Below are positions 1-11,000 of a DNA stretch of 64,000 nucleotides, piece after piece (position 1 is the stretch's first letter; each line of letters begins with the position of its first letter). The notes beneath the pieces were generated by a model that ran no database searches, was not told where the DNA came from, and saw only the letters and a list, made by a program, of their open reading frames with translations. The translations under genes were made by a program, and so were the position numbers. The stretch is taken from the NCBI RefSeq assembly GCF_004027225.2, contig NC_044301.2, positions 22,725,340 through 22,789,339 on the forward strand. The letters run 5' to 3'. Source of the DNA: Strigops habroptila. Its lineage: Eukaryota > Chordata > Aves > Psittaciformes > Psittacidae.

Positions 1-3000
1 TCATTTCTGCCACCGAGTACCCCAGCTGAGCAGTCTTAGCCATCCCTGATGCTCCAGGGACACCTATACTGAGGTCTCCATCTCTGCCTTAATGACAGAG
101 ACCCAAAGATTTCCACCAGCTTCTTGCAGCATCACCCCCACCCTGCACACGTAACACCCCTCAAACAACCCTACTCACAATCTTCAACTCAGCCACTTCT
201 GACTGGAGTCGTGGTGCAGCCCAAATCAGTGCAGATACTGCTTCTGCCAGGCCAGAGTCCAGCTCCCTATGGATAACAGAAGACAATCCTATCTCCACAC
301 AAAGCATTTAGTCTTTGCTGCCCTCAATCTGCTTAGCCTGAAGGTCCCATCCTCCTTGCTGGGCTCCAGAGCCTTCCCTGCCTGGGGAAGAAAAGGTCTC
401 TGGAGTCCCTAGAACACCTAAACACAGGTCCCCTTCTGTACCCCAGGCCTGCCCCTAACAGCATTCCTCCCTGAGTCCAGGGGCCTGGACCCTCTCCCAC
501 AGCACACCCTCTAGGCCAGAGCTTACTTCATGGACTGAATCAAGCCGAAGCGGGCTAGCAGCAGGTCGCAGTACAGCTCCAGGATCTCCATGGCCTCCAC
601 AAGGTAATCTTCATGGATAACATGCTCCACACGAATCCTGGCACGCTCATCTTTTCCAGCTGACAGATAATCTGCAATCTCCTTCCTTGCCTTCTGGGCC
701 AGCTCAGCTACAGCACATATCCCCAAGACCCATCACTGTGCTGGCAGGGGCTGCTGCCTCCATACCCATCCACAGTGCCCACCACACAAAGTCACCACAA
801 GCTTCTCAAATACTTACTCTTCTTTTTCTCCAGCAGTTTGAGGCGATTGATGACAAGGCGCAGGTTGACTCGCAAGCGCTCAGCCTTGAACCCAGAGCCC
901 AACATGACAAATACTTTCTGTGGGAGAAAAGGGGAAGGTCAGTGGAACCAAGAGCTGTTGGTCAGAAGGACAGCAGTCACTGTTTCACTTAAGGAAAAAA
1001 AGAAACACCAACAAACCACCACCAAATTCTCCAAACAGGCACAGGCCTGCTATTCCTGAATCTGGTTATTTACAAATGACTAGACCTACAGCACTCATCA
1101 TTCCCTTTCCCACTTTACAACCCTGCGCCTAACCAAGGCCAACAGGGAATAGAAACTTACACATGTAAGATGATCAAAACCTGGGACTACTCCATAAATA
1201 GGAACAGGGTTAGAAAACACATCCTAAAACAAGAAGATAAGGGCCTGGGTCTATTTAATCTAGATAAGTGACACCAGCCACTGATGTGAATACCAGAGTA
1301 CAGTAAAGCTTTAAGAATGTTAGAGAAACATTTACCAGCAGTGGTCTAGGAAAATGTGGCTGTGCCTCAGTTCAGTACACTGAGCTTACTGAAATGGCAT
1401 TTTGGGGTTCAGCTTTAGAAATCTAAGAAGCCCAAGTAGAAACACCCCCCCCCCACACACACACTTCACAATAAACAGCATAGCTGCTAGAAGACATGCT
1501 TTTGTTCCCATACTTTGAAAGGTGAGGGAAGTAAACCAATGCCTCAAGATGCTATCTGTGACAACTATCACAGTCAAATCCTCTCTGTTACTTCATTGAC
1601 AAAACCACATTTTTAAAGAAACATGTAGTCAACTGCAAGAACCAAGACAACCTTTGTCCTTTTAATGAAAGCTGTAAACCAGCTGTATAATTAACCCAAG
1701 GACCGCACAAACTAAGGTTGCAACAATCCTAACATCGTAGGCTTAAACTAACAATAATATGTGTGCAACTTTAAACTAACATAGTAAAATACAACAAGCT
1801 GTTCTAACTTGCTGACACATAGGGAGTAAGGAATGTCTGGCTGAGGGGGGAAGGAACATCACGGGACTGATAACAACTAAGGAAACAATCAATAAGACCA
1901 AGGATGCCAGCCTTCAAGATAACAGAGACTGGAACAGAACAGAAGCAAGGACATACCAACTGCTAACTCAGCACTAGGACCTTGCGAGCGTGCGCAAGCA
2001 CTGAGGTCATTCAGTAAACACAGTGCGGAAGACTATCAGTAACCACCAGAGACCCCCACTCAGCAAGAAAGCGCATGCGTAATTAGAATGCAAATATTAT
2101 AATTAGTCCCCGGAGATCTCATGAATATGCAAATAAGGGCGACTATGAATATGCATGAGTATGCTAAGTATATAGCTGCTGTCGGCAAGTAACGGGTGCG
2201 CTCACCTTTGCGAAACGATTCGCGTGTGCGCCTAGCACTGCAATAAAGAATGCTGCTTTCTGAAACTCCAAATTGAGTCTTAGAGAGTTTCTCCGACTGA
2301 CTTTTGTGGTAACATCATCACAAGGAAAAGTTGCCATTCCATATTCCCCACACTTCCTGCTTCCTGAACACATGCTCTGGCACATCTCCAGTCTCCCATG
2401 AGCCAGTTCAACTCGTCAGCCCTACAGAAAACTAACTCGGAAAGCATTTTGTTATGCCAAGAATAGTTCGTCAAAAAATGCTTAAGAGCTATCGCATCAA
2501 AAGACCTTAACTTGTACCTGAAGAACAGACTGGATCAGACTGTTGGGTAGTGATAGCATTTTGTGTATAACAAGCGTTTTACACTGTAACAAATCTTATC
2601 TAGAGTATATCCAGTTTATTCAGCTGATCTATTCACACATCAATACAGCTATTTCAGTGATGCACAGAACCAAGCAAGCTCAAAAAACACTACTGCAGAA
2701 ATATATATGCGTGTGGCAAACTGAAAGACACGGACTCAGTGTATGCTCAAGCCAAGCCGTTTATTTGTTTCACTGCCTTGCTTTTAGGTTACATTTCAGG
2801 AACTTGACTATGCAGCCAAACAGGATGTTCATGTACTCAATAAACATTCTTCCTCAAACATATGAATGTTGCTCCATTGTTCTGGAACAAAGGGTCATCT
2901 GACCTGTTCTGGTGTTCCAAAAACAAGTCAAATTGACCACCACAATCATGCATTCCTGTTCTACACCCACACACAGCTGTACTTTGAACTCCTGATAAAG

Positions 3001-3890
3001 GCTGGTCAAAGACCTGTCAAGATACTATTTATGCTTTTGTTTGCTTCTTGCTAAAGCTCTTAAAGATACAGTTACATTCTTTGGGTCATGCAATGTTTTG
3101 CAAGATCTCTCCACATATGCGTGATGCAAGTCTGGTGCCATAAAAACAATTCTGCCCTTCTGTAACTGGAACATACTCCTACAACAGTAAAAGAACTTTA
3201 TAGTGCAGCATGAAACAGTCTCAGCACAAGTTGCAATATCTCTGTAAAAGTACCTAGTAAATAACTATTCCAATAAACATCCTGTTTTAACAGATTAATT
3301 AAAAATGCAGCCATTAAGTAGCCAGCTCACTCACTGTTCATTCTTTTGCAACCATCCTGCTGCCATTCTAAAAAGTTCTGTTACCCCCACTGCCCTGCAT
3401 GAGGCTCCCAGCCACGCTGCTGCAGAAGGGCTGACCCAATCTCTTCCTATAGACGCGCTGCTACTGTGACCAAGCCGAAATTAATCTCTACTCGTACCGC
3501 AACGAGCCTCTCACCAGGGCGGCTTCTAGACACACTACCAGCCAGCGAGACTCGCCACGCAGCTGCCAATAGCCTGGACTAGTTCCGAGAAGTACATAGG
3601 CAGTGCAGGAGGCCCTGAGTTAGCTTTATCAGTGCAGCTGCACCCTGACGGGGCTAAGGGGGGAGACCTCGATTCATCCCCGCTGCCGTTCCCAGCAAAG
3701 CAGCGCCAAAGGAACGCCCCACAGCGCAGGTGGGGCAGGCCCCAGCCCTGCCCCCCACCCCGCCAGCGGGCACTCGGGGCAAGGCACCCACCTCACTACC
3801 GACGCCTTCCCTACCTTAGCCGCCACGACCCCAACCCCGCTCACCAGCCAACCTCCACATAATTTTCAGCACCCAAAATGGCAGCTCCCC
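1..3890 (-). CDS. IST1: IST1 gene, 5' portion (ESCRT-III associated factor), spliced
   Basis: The gene runs leftward and its 3' part lies outside the window. IST1 is an ESCRT-III-like protein that binds CHMP1 and MIT-domain proteins (VPS4, LIP5, spastin), acting in endosomal sorting, cytokinetic abscission and nuclear envelope closure. Three coding exons can be read: 905-818, 707-527 and 266-179. They join in phase to give residues 1-119, beginning MLGSGFKAERLRVNLRL, the conserved basic first helix of the IST1 domain. They continue through the ELAQKARKEIADYL and YLVEAMEILELYCDLLL helices. A non-coding first exon with donor at 3844 is proposed from a YY1-type motif and a good donor. Identification rests on near-complete agreement with the vertebrate family as I know it. 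The divergent neighbour is ZNF821. Confidence 0.93.
179..266 (-). CDS. IST1: IST1 third coding exon
   Basis: 88 nt read on the minus strand from acceptor CCATAG (272-267) to donor ATT|GTGAGT (GT at 178-177). It completes the split Lys codon and then encodes ELDSGLAEAVSALIWAAPRL and QSEVAELKI, the next IST1-domain helix. The ORF is too short for most ORF callers. The next residue of the family (Val) would begin the following exon, outside the window. Confidence 0.9.
527..707 (-). CDS. IST1: IST1 second coding exon
   Basis: 181 nt lie between acceptor CTGTAG (713-708) and donor AA|GTAAG (GT at 526-525). It encodes ELAQKARKEIADYLSAGKDE and then helices with RIRVEHVI and YLVEAMEILELYCDLLLARF, ending in a split Lys codon. 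This is the core of the IST1 helical domain, the CHMP-like four-helix fold. The reading frame stays open about 19 nt past the acceptor, to an ATG at 726-724, but splice phase shows that extension is intronic. Confidence 0.93.
818..917 (-). CDS. IST1: IST1 exon with start codon
   Basis: The acceptor CCCACAG ends at 918 and the ATG is at 905-903. The coding part encodes 29 residues plus one base (MLGSGFKAERLRV to RLKLLEKKK), then donor A|GTAAGT with the GT at 817-816. This is the amphipathic helix 1 of the IST1 fold. The split Thr codon joins in phase with the exon at 707. Confidence 0.92.
918..3844 (-). other. IST1: IST1 intron 1
   Basis: Intron between the proposed first exon and the start-codon exon. 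It holds an A/C-rich patch (T/G on the sense strand) just outside it at 990-1030, a C homopolymer near 1446-1454, and an LTR at about 1673-2314. The right end enters the CpG island. I see no coding potential in 2320-3440. Confidence 0.7.
1673..2314 (+). mobile_element. Solo retroviral LTR, plus orientation (boundaries uncertain)
   Basis: Several LTR landmarks occur in order: a likely TG start at 1673, a TATA-like TATATAG at 2169-2175, AATAAA at 2242-2247, a T-rich stretch, and an end in GGTAACA at 2314. Upstream of the TATA box are two perfect octamers ATGCAAAT (2088-2095 and 2127-2134), plus related ATGCATGA and ATGCTAAG words. I could not find a matching target-site duplication, so the exact ends are uncertain, as is the retrovirus class (the layout resembles avian ERVK-type LTRs). 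Confidence 0.6.
3845..3890 (-). other. IST1: IST1 non-coding first exon (proposed)
   Basis: On the minus strand a CTGCCATTTT motif (3884-3875, YY1-type, typical of housekeeping start sites) is followed about 30 nt later by a strong donor, CTG|GTGAGC, with the GT at 3844-3843. The acceptor of the start-codon exon lies upstream of the ATG at 918-920, so an untranslated first exon is required. This is the best candidate in the CpG island. The 5' end is a guess. Confidence 0.55.
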
Positions 3891-4302
3891 GCACCACGTC
3901 ACCGCGCGCGGAAGGATCTGCGGATCCGGCGCTCCCTACGCCTCACCCGGGGCACGACCAAGCTGGTGCGGCAACTGTGATAGCAAGACCGTACGAGATG
4001 CCGCCGCACCAGAGCGGGTGTCCTGGGAAAGGAGAGACAGCAGAACAAGCGAGGAGAGCGGCGACGAGGAACTAAATGACCCAGCGGAAGGATCCATCTC
4101 AAGCTGTGCGTGAGAGTACTCCTGATAGGTTCCCGCCTGTACTCGCCCCTAGCTTCTGCTCTGGGCCCCGCCTCCATAGGACAGGAGTCACTCGTCTGAA
4201 GGCTCTGTGTAGGTCGCGAGCGAGCGGAGGGGTTTCTGGTTCTCTGAGGGTCAGGTGACAGTGGCAGCGGTTCCGGGAGGGATGGAGGGAAGGGGAGGGT
4301 CG

Positions 4303-4371
4303 AGTTGAGCCAAGCCAAACTAAGCTAAGCTAAACTAAGCTAAGCTAAGATAAGCTAAACTAAGCTGAGGT
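4303..4371. repeat. Pentanucleotide repeat, (TAAGC)n-like
   Basis: About thirteen imperfect copies of a 5-bp unit read as TAAGC/TAAAC, flanked by GAGCC and GAGGT variants. They sit between the two proposed start sites in the CpG island. This is an interrupted microsatellite and could be length-variable. Confidence 0.85.
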
Positions 4372-4959
4372 GAGGTTGAGCCGGGTCCTAGTGCCCGCAG
4401 TCCTGCCACCGCCTGTCTTGGTGCGGCGCAGCCCCGAAGGTAGGCTGGCCCGGGGCGGCCTCTAGGCGGTGCCCGCAGGCCCCTGCGGAGGGGAAGCAGC
4501 CCAGAGAGGCCTCACGCCGCGGGGTGGGGTGGTTCGGTTTCAGGCAGGTGCATGAGTTCACAACGCGGTGGTTTTTAAATTAATCGTAAACTCGTGATTC
4601 TTGACCTTGCAGGGCACGCGAGATTCCGGTAGTTCGGGTGGTGCGGGGCAGCCGCATCCCGCCCTGGGCGTGAGGAGAGGCAGTAGCTAACGGCGGGGCC
4701 GGGGCGCAGCGCCGCTCCCGCGCTGCCCGCCGGGGCGTGCGAGACCTGTAACCGGCGCGAATGATCCCCCGCGGGCGGCCGGGAGCTGCGGGCTGGGACG
4801 GATCCATGAACAACAGGTGAGATGCTTCGGGGAATGAAACACGGCACCGGGATGGGGGCGAGGCCTCTTACCGCCGGCACAGTGCTGCACACACTGGGCC
4901 GGGCTCCCCGCGCCGGGACCGGGCTGTGCCGGGGCTCCCCGCGCCGCGTGCTCTGGCGG

Positions 4960-5035
4960 CACCGCCATCTTGCCCGTCTGTCTGTCTGGCGACCCTTTGT
5001 CTATCTGCGGCTCCCGGCGCCTGCAGCGGGACCGG
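4960..5035 (+). other. ZNF821: ZNF821 non-coding first exon (proposed)
   Basis: A CCGCCATCTTG YY1-type motif (4962-4972) is followed by GC-rich sequence and a clean donor CCGG|GTAAGG with the GT at 5036-5037. The next exon has a classical acceptor at 6168-6170, so an upstream untranslated exon is needed. Other start sites in the 4.2-5.0 kb CpG-rich stretch are possible. Confidence 0.5.
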
Positions 5036-8000
5036 GTAAGGCGGGCCGGGTCTCGCTGTCCACTCGAGAGTCGGTCCCTCTGCCTACGGGGCGGGGCCGG
5101 TCCGGTCCAGTCCGTCCGTCAGGGCTGTCGGGATGGCCCCTCGGTCGTCTGTCGGCATCCTTGGGCTGGGTTCCTCCGTCCGTCTCTCTGCCAGGGTAGC
5201 GGCGTCTGTGTGTCTGTCCGCCTGTGGGCTGGATCCCTCCTTCTGCTGTCTCCTGGGCTGGATCCTTCCATCGGCAGGAGGCTGATGGGATCCCTGCATC
5301 TGTCTAGGGGGAAATGGGTTCAGCTCCTCCTTTTGTCTGAGGGGACTGTTGGGATTTATCCTTTCTTCTGTCAGTCTGAGGATGAGGAGTCGATATTTGC
5401 CTCCTTGTAAGGTTTGAGGGGGTCGGTTGTCCCCACCTGTGGGGGACAGGGGCAGTGCATCCCTGATGTGAGCTGGAGTGTTGGTGGTCCCTCCCTAAGT
5501 GAGGGCACAGGGTGTGTGCCCAACTGCCTGTCCTCAGCCTTGTCTGCCCAGGGAGGCCTGGCAGCAGGGAGGGTGCAGCAGCCCCGTGTTCCTGCCTTCC
5601 CTGTGCCTCTCTGCAGGGATGGTGAGGTCAGGCCCTCTGAGGGGCAGCTGTCTTGGATGGGACCTGTCCCTGGGCTGGCCACTCCGTCTCATCAGCTGCT
5701 GCTGCTGTATATGAAGCCATGACTGCAGGACAGCTGGATCCCTTGTCTGCGTTCCAGGGGCGGCAGGGCCTTGTTTCCCCTCAGTCTCCCGGGGGGGGGG
5801 GGAGCCAGAGGTAGGGCAGGGTCTGCAGGTTTGATCAGGCTCCTGCCCTGCTGGCTGTGGGAATGGACAGGAAGGGAGAAGGGTGTTTGGACTGAGATTA
5901 TGGTTGCTCTTGAAGTGGGGTACTCTTAGCTTTTTGTATGCTGGGGACAGGATTGCTTATAACTTTGCTTGAGAACTGAGTGGGACTGCCCATACATGGT
6001 GGTTTGTGAAATGCCTGTGGATCATGTTGGATGCTGGCACTGAATATGGCTGTGGTGATGCAGAATGAGCCCTGTAGGCAGAAGGGTGGGGAATGACCCT
6101 GAGACAGCCAGCTGCATTTGGCTGGAGGCTTAGAAGGTTCTAGTGGTGTGACAGGCTCTTCTCTTCTCAGGTGAGCCCTCTGCTGAGGGAAGGAACACTC
6201 TGTGCTCCCAGGTCAGGGAAACATGTCCCGTCGGAAACAGACCACTCCTAACAAAGTTCACTGTGAGTATTATGTTATGCAGCATCGTGGGATCCTTGCC
6301 CTAGCTGGATTGTTGTGGAGTGAGACAGGAAGGAGGGGAATGACGACAAGGTACAGTTTGTAGGGAAATGGTGGTTACTCACGTTTTGTCACAGGGACTG
6401 TAAGAAGAGAAACTGAGCTTTGTTCATCAGGGGAGCTGGCTGTGTCCTGGCATGGCAGGGCAGGAATAGACTTGAAAAACAACTAATGCTGTAAAGGTAG
6501 GTGTGTATGTGCAGGGCCTGTAGCTGTGCTTTGCATTCATGCTGTCACAAGTGCAAATTAGTATACTAAGAAACGTGACTTCAGGTCTCTGGCCTGTCCT
6601 GGGTAGCAAAGGAAGTTCTAGGCCAAGGTGGTTTGACTGTGTGGCTGAAAGCCAGAAATTCCTGGGTTTTGATCTTTGCCCTACCACAGACTCACTGATT
6701 GGCCTTGGACACATTACTTAAGCTCACTCTACCTCAGTTTCCTACCAGATAATGTAAGTAAAGCCATGCAGTAGCCAAGTAATTTACTGGACAGATAAAT
6801 GCTATCTGTCAGATCATACTTGAGCTGAGCTGATAGGACAGATCTCTGTTTCTCCAGCACTGTCAAGACCCTGGCGTTTGTTTGGCAGTGAAAGAGCTGA
6901 AGATGCTGTACATCAGCACTTCTTGTGGGCAGGCTACAGCAAGGCGTTAGTGGAGCTGGAGATGCGTATGGATGTTTAGCTGCAAAGGGGAAACTGCACA
7001 TATATGGCTTTTGATTGATTGCAACCGAGGGAAGCTGGGGGGACTGAAGCTATGTCCTTGTTCATATCCAGCTTTGTGGCTGGAGACATGGTTAGAATTT
7101 GGGCTGGAATGAGGAAAACAAATTCCTGCTTCTGTAGATCTGTGAAAGCAAGGCTGATGACAGGGCCCTAAGTATTGCTAAGCTGTAGTAGCTGTCAGGA
7201 GTATGGGACAGAGAGCTGAATGCTGTAGCCCTAACACTGCCTCACTTTGCTGATGCTGCTGGTTTGCATGTCTCTGTGTGTTTGTGCTGCCTTTCTGTAT
7301 GGGTATGGCAACAGGAATCTATGCATGCTATTCTCTGTACTAGGGGAAAATTCACTGGGATATAGCCTAACACTTTATACTCAGTGAGTGTACTGGTGAG
7401 TACATCTCTGCTGGGACTTGAAAGCCCCATTGGCTGCTAGAGCCAGGCGTGGGAGAGCTGACAAAGCTTTCCTTGGTGGCCAGCTAAGAGTCTTGAGGTG
7501 TAGCTTTTGGCATCTGCACTGACTTGTGCTTTCCAATTCCTGCTTCTGGGTGCTGGGTTCCACAGTGGGCAGAGTGTAGCTTTGATTTGCCCGATGGTAT
7601 TTTAATGACTTTGGAATTGTCTTCCTTGGAGAAATTTGATTTGTCCCGTGCTTCATCCTGTGATGCCAGTAACACATCTTGTGTCCACACATTTTTGCTT
7701 CTGAGAGTGCCCAGATATTGCTCCTGCTGTTTAGATCAGACTTAAATAAGGCATGTACTTACACTGTCTCCCCTGGTGTAGAGTCATGGTCTCTCATGTG
7801 GAAACCAAGGGTACCAAGCTCTAATGGTGCAGGTAAAGTTTCCATGGTGTTTAGGTGGGCTGTTTTCTGCACTCCACTGCATAAGGGTGATGTTCTTCAG
7901 AAGCTTGTACTATTATATACAAAGCTATACATATTATAGAGTTCAGTTGTGCACTATTTTCGCAGTGGACAGCAGCTTTTTTTATCTGCAATACAAGTGA

Positions 8001-11000
8001 TTGTATCTCCAGTTTTGGTCTCGGGGGAAGCTATCTGACAAACATGTTACCAGTGGGCATGATGTTGAGGTTGGCATCTGGTATGCCATAGAGAGGAGTT
8101 TTAGGACCTGTTCACCTTCTTTATGTGCAGTACATCACTACAGAGCAACTATTCAACAGGACTCATCAGAAGCAGCAAGTAGGACCACAAGAAAATAAAG
8201 GGACTGAAAAAGACAAGAAACATGTCAATGGTGATGTCTCCGCCTTGGGATGGAAAATATTGTCTGTCTTACAATGAATGCCACCAAATTGTTGGGACAT
8301 CTCTGACTACCTAGCCTGCTGTGTATCTGGAGGGCCCAGAAATACCATGCAGTGCACTGATGAGGAAAATCGGAAAGAGTATCAGCTCCAAGAACTGGGT
8401 GAGCCAGCAGAATGAGGAGTCAGGCTGAGACATAGCAGACATGTTACTGAGACTTCTTCACAGGGACTGAAGTGGTTGGGAGAAGAGTAAAAGAGACAGC
8501 AGGTATGCAGCTTTTTGTGCAGCTGTCTGCAGCTGGGGTCTGATCTGGCAGGCTATGGGGCTGGGGAAGTGCTTTTGCATTTGCATAAATACCACTGTAA
8601 ATATCTAACTGGACAAATTTGTGGATGGTGCCTACTTTCTTGCGTGGCCACTCCATGTTGTCTTCTTTCTTGGATTCACTAGGGCAAATAACAGCTGCAG
8701 ATCTCTCCTGGCTTGCTTGGTGCTACCCCTTTCCAGGGTTACTTTCCAGGCTTGGCATGGCCCCCATTTAACCTTGTTCTCACAACAGCATGGTTTGCTG
8801 TCCTCACTTAGCACAGAATTGTTTTGTTTGGCATGCAGATTGACTGGCTGGGAAGTCATGTGGTTACAAAACAGTTTTAAATGGAAGTTGATGTGTAAGG
8901 AAATTCAAAAGAATACAGAAACAATGATAAAAATTATCACAAAAGTCTCCTTGTGCATAATGGCTAGTCCTTCTACAGTGTTAATTGTAGTAACTTCCCC
9001 TTTGGCAGGGCTGCAGCACATAATTGGTTCTTAATAATTTAATTTTGTTTTGCCACATGGTGCATGAAAAACACACCTGGCAAAATGGTAATACTGGAAT
9101 AAACTTAGTGCATTGCCCATTCCACGTTGAATTGAAAACTACAATGCAGTTAATTGTTCCTGTGTGTTGTGGTTTAAGCCCAGCTGGTAAATCAGAACCA
9201 CGCAGCCGCTCGCTCACTCCCCCCCTTTCATCCCTGCTACCAGAGGGATGGGGAGGAGAATCAAAAGAATGTAACTCCCACGGGTTGAGATAAGAACAGT
9301 CCAGTAACTAAAGTATAATACAAAACCACTACTGCTACCACCAATAATAATAATGATAAGGGAAATAACAAGGAGAGAGAATATAAAACTAAAAGGGGAA
9401 AAGGAAAAGAAAACAATAAACACAAGTGATGCACAATACAATTGCTCACCACCTGCTGACTGATACCCAGCCCGACCTGAGCAGTGATTTGGGCCTTCTG
9501 GGTGACTCCCCCCAGTTTGTATACTGGGCATGATGTGCTGTGGTATGGAATACCCCTTTGGCTAGTTTGGGTCAGGTGTCCTGTCTCTACTTCCTCCCAG
9601 CTTCTTGTGCTCCTCCTCCCTGGCAGAGCATGAGACTGAGAAAGTCCTTGATTGGGGTAAGCATTACTTAGCAACAACTAAAAACATCGGTGTGTTATCA
9701 GTGTTGTTCTCAGACTAAAGTTGAAAACACAGCACTGCACCAGCTACTAAGAAGGAGAAAAATGACTGCTATGGCTGAACCCAGGACACTGTGGAAATAT
9801 CTTAATTGAATCAATTTGATCTTTATTTTCTCTCAGAGTCCTAAAGTATAAAATCTCTCTAAGCAATTCATCTAATCTTGTGTTCAAGCCCACCCAGTGC
9901 TGCACTGTCACCCCATCAGTTAGGGGCTACTCACTGCTCTTCTGCTTGCCAAAAATTTGCTGCAGGTGTTAGTGTGTGCTTTTATTTCTCTCCCTGCTGT
10001 CCCATGGGCTGTTTTTCTTTCTATTGCTTGTACCCTTTGCAAGCAATGCTTATTTTGGAACTCTTGAGAACAGCTTTTGTTAGTCAAATTAATTCCTGCT
10101 TCCTAGCTCTATTTATCCTGGTACCAATATCCCATTAATCCTCTATTTCCTTCCCTTTCCCTCTGACACACACACACATGCTGTGCTCTTCAGTGTTTCT
10201 TGAATTCTGTTGTCTATAATATTCCCAGTTTGAAGAGAAAGTATCTTGCAAGAAATAGCACCCAGTATTCAAAACCAAGCAGAAATGTTACTTGCATCAA
10301 AATCCTTGGTTCTTAAAGGGCTCTGTGGGCTGCTGTTAACTCAATTGTGTTGTTTTTCATTTCAGTAACAACTACAGCAGTGTGGACAACCCAGAATAGC
10401 AGTGGGGCAGGTGGACTAGATCCACAGTGGTGGAAAGACTTGCAAATTTCAGGTCCAGGAAAGGAACACAGAAGATCTACATGAATGGGGACTTTAAATT
10501 CATATACAAGGAGGGAATAAAGTGGCTCATCTGAGAGTCCTTTCTGTTTAGGGAGGAAGACAGGGGAATGGGGAATGATGCAGTTTGTTTTTTGGTTTTT
10601 GTTTTGGTTTTTTTGGGTTTTTTTTTTTTGGGTGGGGTTGGTTTGTTGTGGGGTGGTTTTTTTGGTGTTTTTTTGTGTGTGGTTTTCTTGTTTGTGGTTG
10701 TGTGGTTTTTTTTGTTGGTTTTTTTTTTTTTTGTGTGTGTGTGGATTTTGGGGTGGGGGTTGTTTGCCTGCATTCATACAGTTCAAGAAGGGAAGGGTTC
10801 AGGAAAAATACTTCTGGCTACCAAGTTGATACTGCCCCAGATCCTAGCAGTCATAACTGCCCCCATTGCACAGTTCCACGGGGTTGTCCCCTACCTCCAC
10901 AGCTGCTCACCTGGCATCCCACTCATTTACAAGAGTGTGAAGAGGAGAATTGGAATGCAAAGCAGAGGCATTTGTATGATCTTTCACTGTCCTATGTCTC

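Larger units (their letters stand above)
3440..5300. promoter_or_regulatory. CpG island: divergent IST1/ZNF821 promoter region
   Basis: The stretch is GC- and CpG-rich against AT-rich introns on both sides. It contains the proposed first exons of IST1 (minus, about 3890-3845) and ZNF821 (plus, about 4960-5035), each with a YY1-type motif: AAAATGGCAG at 3875-3884 and CCGCCATCTTG at 4962-4972. The two starts are about 1.1 kb apart. No TATA box is evident, as expected for broad housekeeping promoters. Long GC-rich ORFs here on both strands look non-coding. Confidence 0.75.

Noticed and set aside
1560-1672. Alternative left ends for the LTR at 1673 (TG at 1596 or 1623)
   Set aside because: None gives a 4-6 bp duplication matching the bases after 2314 (TCATCA); the boundary was left uncertain.
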